Shown: positions 57,580 through 64,000 of the stretch, piece by piece
How the letters are laid out: each line of letters opens with the position of its first letter
Position numbering within the stretch: position 1 is the stretch's first letter
Assembly: GCF_000802305.1 (NCBI RefSeq)
Contig: NZ_JTDK01000007.1
Location: 51,035 to 115,034 of the forward strand
Length of the DNA stretch: 64,000 nt
Direction of reading: 5' to 3'
Source of the DNA: Microbacterium mangrovi
GTDB lineage: Bacteria > Actinomycetota > Actinomycetes > Actinomycetales > Microbacteriaceae
The notes under the pieces: generated by a model
Database searches by the model: none
Told to the model about the DNA's origin: nothing
What the model saw: only the letters and a program-made list of their open reading frames with translations
Position numbers and translations under genes: made by a program

Positions 57580-58779
57580 TCAGGCGAACAGGCGCTGGAG
57601 GCGCTGGATGCCCTCGAGCAGCTGGTCGTCGCCGAGGGCGTAGGACAGACGCAGGTATCCGCTCGGGCCGAACGCCTCGCCCGGCACCACCGCGACCTCG
57701 GCCTCTTCGAGGATCAGGTCGGCGAGCTCGAGCGACGTGGTCGGCGTCTTGCCGGCCCACTCGCGGCCGAGCAGCCCGCGCACGTCGGGGTAGGCGTAGA
57801 ACGCGCCGAGCGGGGTGGGGACGTCCAGGCCGTCGATCTTCGACAGCTCCGCGATGATCGTGCGGCGGCGGCGGTCGAACGCCTGGCGCATCTGCTCGGC
57901 TTCGTCCTGCGGGCCGTTGAGGGCGGCGACGGCGGCGAGCTGCGCGACGTTGTTCACGTTGCTGCACAGGTGCGACTGCAGGTTGGATGCGACCTTGATG
58001 GCGTCGGCGGGGCCCGACATCCAGCCCAGACGCCAGCCGGTCATCGCGTAGGTCTTCGCGACGCCGTTGACGAGGATCGTCTGCCCGGCCACCTCGGGGC
58101 ACGCCTCGACGATCGAGATCGCGCGCGTGCCGTCGTAGACGAGGTTCTGGTAGATCTCGTCGCTGATGACCCAGATGCCGTGCTCGACGGCCCATTCGCC
58201 GATCGCGCGGGTCTCGTCCTCGGTGTAGACGGCACCGGTCGGGTTCGACGGGGATACGAAGACGACGGCGACGGTACGGTCGGTGCGGGCCTGCTCGAGC
58301 TGCTCGACCGTGACCTTGTACTCCTGGTCGGCCCCGGCGAAGACCTCCACGGGCACGCCGTCGGCGAGCTGGATCGCCTCCGGGTACGTCGTCCAGTACG
58401 GCGCCGGCAGCAGCACCTCGTCACCGGGGTTCACCACGGCCTGGAACGCCTGGTAGACGGCCTGCTTGCCGCCGTTGGTCACGACCACCTGCGACGGCGA
58501 GATCTCGAGTCCCGAGTCGCGCAGCGTCTTCGCGGCGATCGCCTCGCGCAGCACGGGGAGACCGGCGGCGGGCGTGTAGCGGTAGTTCTTGGGGTCGTGC
58601 ATGGCCTCGATGGCGGCATCCACGATGAACTGCGGGGTGGCGAAGTCGGGCTCCCCGGCGGCGTACGAGATCACCGGGCGGCCGGCTGCCTGCAGGGCCT
58701 TCGCCTTGGCGTCGACCTTGAGGGTCGCGGACTCGGCGATGGCGGAGAGCTTGCGGGAGAGCGGGGCGCGTTCTGTCAC
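57580..58779 (-). CDS. Pyridoxal-phosphate-dependent aminotransferase (aspartate aminotransferase type)
   Basis: 399-residue class I/II aminotransferase. [17 protein letters not shown] at the N-terminus, the PLP-contact regions [11 protein letters not shown] and [23 protein letters not shown] and the Schiff-base lysine in [17 protein letters not shown] are all normal for subgroup Ib aspartate aminotransferases. It probably interconverts aspartate/oxaloacetate and glutamate/2-oxoglutarate. The GTG start at 58779 follows TACGCT (58786-58791) by 6 nt, so it is leaderless and separate from aceA. Confidence 0.92.
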   Translation of the reverse strand: MTERAPLSRKLSAIAESATLKVDAKAKALQAAGRPVISYAAGEPDFATPQFIVDAAIEAMHDPKNYRYTPAAGLPVLREAIAAKTLRDSGLEISPSQVVVTNGGKQAVYQAFQAVVNPGDEVLLPAPYWTTYPEAIQLADGVPVEVFAGADQEYKVTVEQLEQARTDRTVAVVFVSPSNPTGAVYTEDETRAIGEWAVEHGIWVISDEIYQNLVYDGTRAISIVEACPEVAGQTILVNGVAKTYAMTGWRLGWMSGPADAIKVASNLQSHLCSNVNNVAQLAAVAALNGPQDEAEQMRQAFDRRRRTIIAELSKIDGLDVPTPLGAFYAYPDVRGLLGREWAGKTPTTSLELADLILEEAEVAVVPGEAFGPSGYLRLSYALGDDQLLEGIQRLQRLFA

Positions 58780-58812
58780 GGTCCCAGCGTACCGGCGGGA
58801 TGACGGCGCACA

Positions 58813-58860
58813 GCGGCCACTGTGTACGGCGAAGGGTCGCTCGCTGTACACAGTGGCCGC
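58813..58860. repeat. Strong hairpin downstream of aceA
   Basis: GCGGCCACTGTGTAC (58813-58827) pairs perfectly with GTACACAGTGGCCGC (58846-58860) around an 18-nt loop. It starts 13 nt after the aceA stop codon in the direction of transcription. No T-run follows, so it may be a weak terminator, an mRNA-stabilising structure or a REP-like repeat. Confidence 0.7.
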
Positions 58861-58873
58861 AGCTCGTTCCGGG

Positions 58874-60466
58874 TCAGAACTGATTCATCGTGTTGTGCTG
58901 GCCGCCGGCCTTCAGAGCGGCATCCCCGGCGAAGTACTCCTTGTGGTTGTCGCCGATGTCGCTGCCGGCCATGTTCTGGTGCTTGACCGTGGCGATGCCC
59001 TCGCGGATCTCGCGGCGCTGCACGCCCCGCACGTAGGCCAGCATCCCCTCGTCGCCGAAGTAGCCCTTCGCGAGGTCATCGGTCGACAGGGCCGCCGTGT
59101 GGTACGTCGGCAGCGTGATCAGATGGTGGAAGATCCCGGCGCGGGCCGAGCCGTCCCGCTGGAACGTGCGGATCTTCTCGTCGGCCAGGCGCGCCAGCTC
59201 GGTGTCGTCGTAGGCGACGCTCATCAGGTCGCCGCGGTCGTAGGCCGAGACATCCGCACCCTGCTCCCGGAGGGCGTCGTACGCCTGCTGGCGGAAGTTC
59301 AGCGTCCAGTTGAACGACGGGCTGTTGTTGTACACCAGCTTCGCGTTCGGGATCTCGGCGCGGATCGCGTCGACCATGCCGGCGATCTGCTCGACGTGGG
59401 GCTTCTCGGTCTCGATCCAGAGCAGGTCGGCGCCGTTGCGCAGCGAGGTGATGCAGTCGAGCACGACGCGTGCCTCGCCGGTTCCGGGCCGGAACTGGTA
59501 GAGGTTGCTGGCGAGGCGCTTGGGCCGGAGCAGCTTGCCGTCGCGCTTGATGACGACGTCGCCGTTGCCGAGGTCGGCATCCGAGATCTCCTCGACGTCG
59601 AGGAACGAGTTGTACTGGTCGCCGAGGTCGCCGGGCCGCTGCGTGACGGCGAGCTTCTGCGTGAGCCCGGCGCCGAGGGAGTCGGTGCGGGCGACGATGA
59701 TGCCGTTGTCGATGCCGAGCTCCAGGAACGCGTAACGGACCGCGTTGATCTTGGCGATGAAGTCCTCGTGCGGAACCGTGACCTTGCCGTCCTGGTGACC
59801 GCACTGCTTCTCGTCGGACACCTGGTTCTCGATCTGGATGGCGCACGCGCCCGCCTCGATCATCTTCTTGGCCAGCAGGTACGTGGCCTCGGGGTTGCCG
59901 AAGCCGGCGTCGATGTCGGCGATGATCGGCACCACGTGGGTTTCGTAGGCGTCGATCTGGGACTGGATGAACTCCGCGCCCGTCTCGTCGCCGGCCGCGC
60001 GTGCCCGGTCGAGCTGGGTGAAGAGCAGATCGAGTTCGCGGGCGTCGGCCTGGCGGAGGAACGTGTAGAGCTCCTCGATGAGCGCCGGCACCGCGGTCTT
60101 CTCGTGCATCGACTGGTCAGGCAGCGGCCCGAACTCCGAGCGCAGGGCGGCGACCATCCATCCGGACAGGTACAGGTAGCGCTTGTTCGTGGACTTCAGG
60201 TGCTTCTTGATCGAGATCAGCTTCTGCTGCCCGATGAAGCCGTGCCAGACGCCGAGCGACTGGGTGTACACCGACGAGTCCGCGTCGTACTCGGCCATGT
60301 CGCGGCGCATGATGTCGGCGGTGTACTGCGCGATCTCCAGCCCCGTGCGAAAACGGTTCTGCGCCCGCATCCGGGCCACCGACTCGGGGTCGATGGCGTC
60401 CCAGCCGGAGCCGTTCTGCTCTTTGAGCACGCGGATGGCCTCGATGTCGTCGTTGTAAGAGGTCAT
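58874..60466 (-). CDS. aceA: Isocitrate lyase
   Basis: 530 residues. It cleaves isocitrate to succinate and glyoxylate for growth on acetate or fatty acids. The active-site loop K-Q-C-G-H is seen in [15 protein letters not shown], with [21 protein letters not shown] (metal site) and [10 protein letters not shown] later. It is longer than the approx. 430-residue form because of an insertion in the C-terminal half, as in the AceA2/eukaryotic-like group. It follows aceB by 28 bp in the same direction, so the shunt genes form one operon. Confidence 0.95.
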   Translation of the reverse strand: MTSYNDDIEAIRVLKEQNGSGWDAIDPESVARMRAQNRFRTGLEIAQYTADIMRRDMAEYDADSSVYTQSLGVWHGFIGQQKLISIKKHLKSTNKRYLYLSGWMVAALRSEFGPLPDQSMHEKTAVPALIEELYTFLRQADARELDLLFTQLDRARAAGDETGAEFIQSQIDAYETHVVPIIADIDAGFGNPEATYLLAKKMIEAGACAIQIENQVSDEKQCGHQDGKVTVPHEDFIAKINAVRYAFLELGIDNGIIVARTDSLGAGLTQKLAVTQRPGDLGDQYNSFLDVEEISDADLGNGDVVIKRDGKLLRPKRLASNLYQFRPGTGEARVVLDCITSLRNGADLLWIETEKPHVEQIAGMVDAIRAEIPNAKLVYNNSPSFNWTLNFRQQAYDALREQGADVSAYDRGDLMSVAYDDTELARLADEKIRTFQRDGSARAGIFHHLITLPTYHTAALSTDDLAKGYFGDEGMLAYVRGVQRREIREGIATVKHQNMAGSDIGDNHKEYFAGDAALKAGGQHNTMNQF

Positions 60467-60494
60467 TGTCCTGTTCCTTTTCTCTCGGGGCCGG

Positions 60495-62069
60495 TCACTC
60501 GGACTCGATCAGGTATCGGTTGTAGGCGGTCAGTGTCAGGAAGGCCGGGAAGTCCTCGCCGAGGGCCACTTCGCGGAAGAGCTCGACGGCGTCGGAGAAG
60601 CGGTCGGAGGGATGCCGGGCCACCTCGCTCAGCACCCGGTCGATGCTGCGCTCGATGAAGCCGCGGGTGATCGCGGTGCCGTCCTCGGTGGTCTGGCCCT
60701 GGTGCACCCACTGCCACACCTGCGCCCGCGAGATCTCGGCGATGGAGGCATCCTCCAGGCGGCCGTCGATGACGACCGAGCCGATGCCGCGCAGCCACGA
60801 CTCCAGGTACCGGATCGTGGTGGACACGTTCTCGTGGACCCCTGCGGCGGTGATCGGCCGGCCGATGCGCACGTCGATCAGCTGCTGCGCCGTCACCTCG
60901 ACGTCGCCCCGCTGGCGGTCGCGCTGGCTCGGGTTCGCGCCCAGGACGGCGTCGAACTCCGCTTCGGCGGCCGGCACGAGACGGGGGTTCGCGACCCACG
61001 TGCCGTCGAAGCCCTCCTCCGCCTCACGGCGCTTGTCGGCGGTGATGAGAGAGAGTTCGCCCGCGGCATCCCGCCCGTCGAGCACCGCCGTGGTGAGACC
61101 TCCGATGGCGTGCGCTCCGCGCCGGTGGCAGGTCGAGACCAGCAGTTCGGTGTACGCGTGCAGGAACGGCACCGACATCGTGACCTCGTTGCGGTCCGGC
61201 AGCACGAACCGCGCGCTGCGTCCGCGGTAGGCACGGATGATCGAGAACAGGTAGTCCCAGCGACCGGCGGTCAGTCCCGCGCAGTGGTCGCGCAGTGCGA
61301 AGAGGATCTCTTCCATCTCGAACGCGGCCGGCAGCGTCTCGATGAGCGCCATGGCGCGGATCGTGCCGTGCTCCAGGCCGAGGCGCTCCTCGGTGAAGGT
61401 GAAGACGTCGTTCCACAGGCGCGCCTCCTCCGCGCTCTCGAGCTTCGGCAGCGAGAAATACGGGCCGCGACCGGCGGCGATGAGGGCGTGCGCGTTGTGG
61501 TGGACGTACAGACCGAAGTCGACGAGCGCGCCGGATGCCTCGCGCCGGATGCCGGCCCGGTCGGTGTAGCGGACGTGGCGCTCCGGCAGGTGCCACCCGC
61601 GCGGGCGGAGCACGATCGTGGGGGCGCCGTCGCCCGGCTGCTGGTGGCGGATCGCGGCGGCGAGCGTGGACTGGGCGCCGGCGAGGTTGCGCCAGGTGGG
61701 CGAGGTGCCGTCCTCGAGGTCGGCGAGCCACACCTTCGCGCCGGAAGTCAGCGCGCGGCGGGTGGATGCCGTGTCGACCGGTCCGCTGATGATGACGCGG
61801 CGGTCCTCCAGGCCCGGGCCGGGGCCGGCCACCTGCCACTCGGCATCCTCGCGGATGTGGGCGGTGTCATCGGGGAACGCCGGGTCGTGGCCGTTGCCGA
61901 TCCGGAAGTTCTGCCGCAGCCGGTCGGCGAGCCGGTCGCGGCGACGCCGGTCGAAGCGGTCGTGCAGCTCGGCGACGAAGGCAAGGGCGTCGGGGGTCAG
62001 GATGTGCGGGTGGTCCGCGGCGTTCGCACCCGACAGCTCGATGGTCGGGGAGTCGATGAGGAGAGTCAT
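60495..62069 (-). CDS. aceB: Malate synthase A
   Basis: 524 residues, the normal length for malate synthase A. It condenses glyoxylate with acetyl-CoA to malate. Recognisable blocks are VWLADLEDGTSPTWRNL, TIVLRPRGWHLPERHVRY, GPYFSLPKLESAEEARLWNDVF, RAMALIETLPAAFEMEEILFALRDHCAGLTAGRWDYLFSIIR, and the C-terminal VWQWVHQG. The start at 62069 has GAAGGA upstream; earlier in-frame sequence is not conserved. It is first in the aceB-aceA operon, divergent from ramB. Confidence 0.95.
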   Translation of the reverse strand: MTLLIDSPTIELSGANAADHPHILTPDALAFVAELHDRFDRRRRDRLADRLRQNFRIGNGHDPAFPDDTAHIREDAEWQVAGPGPGLEDRRVIISGPVDTASTRRALTSGAKVWLADLEDGTSPTWRNLAGAQSTLAAAIRHQQPGDGAPTIVLRPRGWHLPERHVRYTDRAGIRREASGALVDFGLYVHHNAHALIAAGRGPYFSLPKLESAEEARLWNDVFTFTEERLGLEHGTIRAMALIETLPAAFEMEEILFALRDHCAGLTAGRWDYLFSIIRAYRGRSARFVLPDRNEVTMSVPFLHAYTELLVSTCHRRGAHAIGGLTTAVLDGRDAAGELSLITADKRREAEEGFDGTWVANPRLVPAAEAEFDAVLGANPSQRDRQRGDVEVTAQQLIDVRIGRPITAAGVHENVSTTIRYLESWLRGIGSVVIDGRLEDASIAEISRAQVWQWVHQGQTTEDGTAITRGFIERSIDRVLSEVARHPSDRFSDAVELFREVALGEDFPAFLTLTAYNRYLIESE

Positions 62070-62158
62070 GATCGGATTCCTTCGTTCACGGTCGCTGCCG
62101 GGGTGGCTTGAGTCCACGATGGGTGAAGAATCCACCCCCGGATGACCGGATCGAATGT

Positions 62159-62176
62159 GAAGATTTGGCGATCTTC
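62159..62176. promoter_or_regulatory. Dyad in the aceB-ramB region, candidate RamB operator
   Basis: GAAGAT and ATCTTC are separated by TTGGCG (62159-62176), a perfect 6-6-6 dyad in an otherwise GC-rich region. It lies 90 bp from the aceB start and 25 bp from the ramB start, so it could serve both the glyoxylate operon and ramB itself. RamB control of aceA/aceB is established in Corynebacterium; this site is my inference. Confidence 0.5.
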
Positions 62177-62200
62177 TGTTTCTGGGGAACAATCGGCTCC

Positions 62201-63643
62201 ATGACAGAGCTCGACGAAGAGATCGACGCCCTCGCCCTCGGCCGCCGCATCCGGGGCCTGCGCACCGCGCGCGGCATGACCCTCGACGACCTCGCCGCGG
62301 CGATCGGCCGCGCGCCCAGCCAGTTGTCCATGATCGAGACCGGCAAGCGCGAACCGAAGCTCACGCTGCTGCAGGCGATCGCCCGCGCGCTGGGCGCGAG
62401 CCTCGACGACGTCCTCGAGGCGCAGCCGCTCGACGAGCGCGGCGAGGCTGAGCTCGCCCTCGAGCGCGCGATGAAGGGGCAGACGTTCCAGGCGCTCGGC
62501 ATCGCCCCGTTCCGCATCGGCAAGACCGTGCCCACCGAGGCGCTGCAGGCGATGCTCGCCCTGCACCGGGAGATCGACCGGCTCCGCGACGAGCGCGCGG
62601 CGACCCCCGAGGAGGCGCGGCGTGCGAACGTCGAGCTGCGCCGCCTCATGCGGTCGAAGGACAACTACTTCGAAGACCTCGAGGCGCAGGCCCGGGGCAT
62701 CCTCGACGCCATTGATCACCCGGGTGGTCCGCTCACCCAGCGCGGGGCTTCGGATATCGCTGCCCACCTGGGGTTCTCGATCCACTACGTGCCCGATCTC
62801 CCGCAGACCACCCGCAGCGTCGCCGACCTGCGCAACGGGCGTCTGTATCTGTCGAGCCGGCTGACTCGCTCGGACCCGCGCACGGCGGTGCTGCAGTCGC
62901 TGTCGAGCCAGATCCTCGGGCATGCGGAGCCGACCAGCTACGCCGACTTCCTGCGTCAACGGGTCGAGACGAACTATCTCGCGGGCGCCCTGCTCATGCC
63001 CGAGGCGCACGTCGTCCCGGTGCTGCAGGATGCCAAGAAGGACCGGGCGATCTCGATCGAGGATCTGCGCGACACGTACGCGGTGTCGTACGAGACCGCC
63101 GCGCACCGGTTCACGAACCTCGCCACGCGGCACCTCGGGCTCCGGGTGCACTTCCTGAAGGTGCACGAGTCGGGCACGATCACGAAGGCGTACGAGAACG
63201 ACGACGTGAACTTCCCGACCGACCGCCTCGGGTCGATCGAGGGCCAGATGTGCTGCCGGAAGTGGACGTCGCGCGTGGTGTTCGACACCCCCGACAAGTT
63301 CAACCCGTACTACCAGTACACCGACACGGGCAACGGCACCTACTGGTGCACGGCTCGCGTGGAGGCATCCAGCGAAGGGGCGCACTCCGTCTCGGTGGGC
63401 GTGCGGTTCGACGACACGAAGTGGTTCCTCGGGCGCGACACCCCCAACCGAGGCGTTTCGAAGCACGCCGACGAGGTGTGCTGCCGCCGGGCGCCCGCAG
63501 AGCTCGAGGATGCCTGGCGCGCGGCATCCTGGCCGAACGTGCGCACGCCGCGCACACTGCTCGCGACTCTTCCGACCGGGGCGTTTCCCGGGGTGGATGC
63601 CACGGACGTCTACGAGTTCCTGCAGGCCCACGCCCCGGCGTGA
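62201..63643 (+). CDS. ramB: RamB-type regulator of acetate metabolism (short-chain fatty acyl regulator family)
   Basis: 480 residues. The XRE-type helix-turn-helix is at about residues 12-66 (LGRRIRGLRTARGMTLDDLAAAIGRAPSQLSMIETGKREPKLTLL), a coiled middle follows, then an IrrE-like degraded peptidase domain (RSDPRTAVLQSLSSQILGHAE, YLAGALLMPEAHVVPVL) and a C-terminal cysteine-containing domain (IEGQMCCRKWTSRVVFD, DEVCCRRAPAE). This is the RamB architecture. RamB represses aceA/aceB when acetate is absent in corynebacteria and can activate them in mycobacteria. Divergent position to aceB supports the same role here. Confidence 0.92.
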   Translation: MTELDEEIDALALGRRIRGLRTARGMTLDDLAAAIGRAPSQLSMIETGKREPKLTLLQAIARALGASLDDVLEAQPLDERGEAELALERAMKGQTFQALGIAPFRIGKTVPTEALQAMLALHREIDRLRDERAATPEEARRANVELRRLMRSKDNYFEDLEAQARGILDAIDHPGGPLTQRGASDIAAHLGFSIHYVPDLPQTTRSVADLRNGRLYLSSRLTRSDPRTAVLQSLSSQILGHAEPTSYADFLRQRVETNYLAGALLMPEAHVVPVLQDAKKDRAISIEDLRDTYAVSYETAAHRFTNLATRHLGLRVHFLKVHESGTITKAYENDDVNFPTDRLGSIEGQMCCRKWTSRVVFDTPDKFNPYYQYTDTGNGTYWCTARVEASSEGAHSVSVGVRFDDTKWFLGRDTPNRGVSKHADEVCCRRAPAELEDAWRAASWPNVRTPRTLLATLPTGAFPGVDATDVYEFLQAHAPA

Positions 63644-63670
63644 GTCGAGGGCTCTTGCCTCGGATGTCAG

Positions 63671-63685
63671 TGAACATGCGTTCGA
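63671..63685. promoter_or_regulatory. SOS box (LexA operator)
   Basis: TGAACATGCGTTCGA contains GAAC-N4-GTTC (63672-63683), the actinobacterial/Gram-positive LexA consensus, with the outer CGA retained on the right. It lies 43 bp before the start of the DUF222 gene, within the promoter region. Confidence 0.75.
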
Positions 63686-63728
63686 ATAGGTGCTGGCTGG
63701 TGTCGTAGTTCTGTACTAGTGTGGGGGT

Positions 63729-64000
63729 ATGGACGATCCGGTTGACTCGTGGCTTTCGGAGGAGGAGTGCGGGTGGGTGGCGCCGGTTCCGGATGCGCTG
63801 GATCTGGTGGCGGATGCGGACATGCTGGTGTGTGTGCGGGCCGCGGAGCGGTTGCAGCGGATCGAGTGGTACCGGCGGGAGGCGGTCGCGGACGCGGCAC
63901 GGCATGGGCTGGGGCGGGATGTCGCGGAGCGGTCGGCCCGGTTGGAGTTGGCGTGCGTGCTGCGGATCGGGGAACACGCCGCGGGGGTGCTGCTGGGCCG
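63729..64000 (+). CDS. DUF222 (13E12 repeat family) protein, 3' part missing
   Basis: The first 90 codons are inside the window. The protein reads MDDPVDSWLSEEECGW, then LVCVRAAERLQRIEWYRREAVADAA, and RSARLELACVLRIGEHAAGVLLG, the typical DUF222 N-terminal pattern. Full-length members usually end in an HNH nuclease domain, which would lie beyond the edge. Codon use is visibly different from neighbours (many G-ending codons such as GCG, CTG, GTG), as often seen for this multicopy family. TAGTGT (63717-63722) is 6 nt before the ATG. A LexA box upstream suggests DNA-damage induction. Confidence 0.85.
   Translation, partial: MDDPVDSWLSEEECGWVAPVPDALDLVADADMLVCVRAAERLQRIEWYRREAVADAARHGLGRDVAERSARLELACVLRIGEHAAGVLLG

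Noticed and set aside
58813..58860. tRNA or small structured RNA
   Set aside because: It is a single perfect hairpin without further arms; no cloverleaf or conserved ncRNA pattern.

Overview
The window looks like a chromosome segment from a high-GC Gram-positive bacterium of the family Microbacteriaceae, most likely Microbacterium or a close relative. Supporting signs are the very high GC content, menaquinone genes, an FprA-type ferredoxin reductase, actinobacterial families (DUF402, DUF1206, FBP zinc finger, RamB, a DUF222 protein of the 13E12 type), many genes that appear to be leaderless, and heavy use of the word GGATGCC/GGCATCC. The genus is inferred and was not tested against any database.

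Layout. 1-7950 is a catabolic import operon on the minus strand: CodA-like amidohydrolase, lipoprotein binding protein, two permeases, two ABC ATPases and a TIM-barrel protein. It is bounded by a divergent FCD-type GntR regulator. Four TGGTATAC-type sites suggest that this regulator controls the operon, itself and the next MFS gene. 9299-15556 holds menaquinone genes (menF, menG, polyprenyl diphosphate synthase), a DUF402 protein, ferredoxin reductase and an alpha/beta hydrolase. 15560-21023 carries three drug-efflux-type or DMT transporters, a candidate glycoside hydrolase and a MarR regulator. 21184-27261 groups PPK2, a diacylglycerol-kinase-like protein, two PAP2 phosphatases, a DUF1206 protein and a phospholipase D-like protein. 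27281-36630 is mixed housekeeping and hypothetical genes (YajQ, FBP protein, PfkB kinase, inositol monophosphatase-like, M23 peptidase) with tRNA-Tyr, tRNA-Thr and tRNA-Met. 36634-40002 has another MFS pump, a GAP/Sap-like protein and a thioredoxin-DUF4395 pair.

40003-43526 is a compact module: C45 (penicillin acyltransferase-like) hydrolase plus MFS importer, with a divergent LacI regulator and a perfect 16-bp operator-like palindrome between them. 43536-51685 runs from an AI-2E-family permease to a double-domain Lrp/AsnC regulator and then a five-gene operon (amidase, DUF3311 protein, sodium:solute symporter, CoA transferase, fused carboxyltransferase). GTGCAT words placed 31 and 62 bp apart flank its promoter. 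51805-53198 is a decayed IS481-type insertion with a 15-bp target duplication that split a palindromic repeat. 53282-57438 contains two small membrane proteins, a TSUP permease, a MaoC pair and murB. 57580-63643 contains an aminotransferase and the glyoxylate shunt (aceB-aceA) with divergent ramB. The window ends inside a DUF222 gene preceded by an actinobacterial SOS box.

The best candidates for undescribed biology are the GntR-controlled amidohydrolase/ABC operon, the LacI-controlled C45 hydrolase/MFS module and the Lrp-controlled amidase/symporter/CoA-transferase/carboxyltransferase operon. Each is a complete import-activate-degrade set with its regulator, but no substrate can be read from the sequence.
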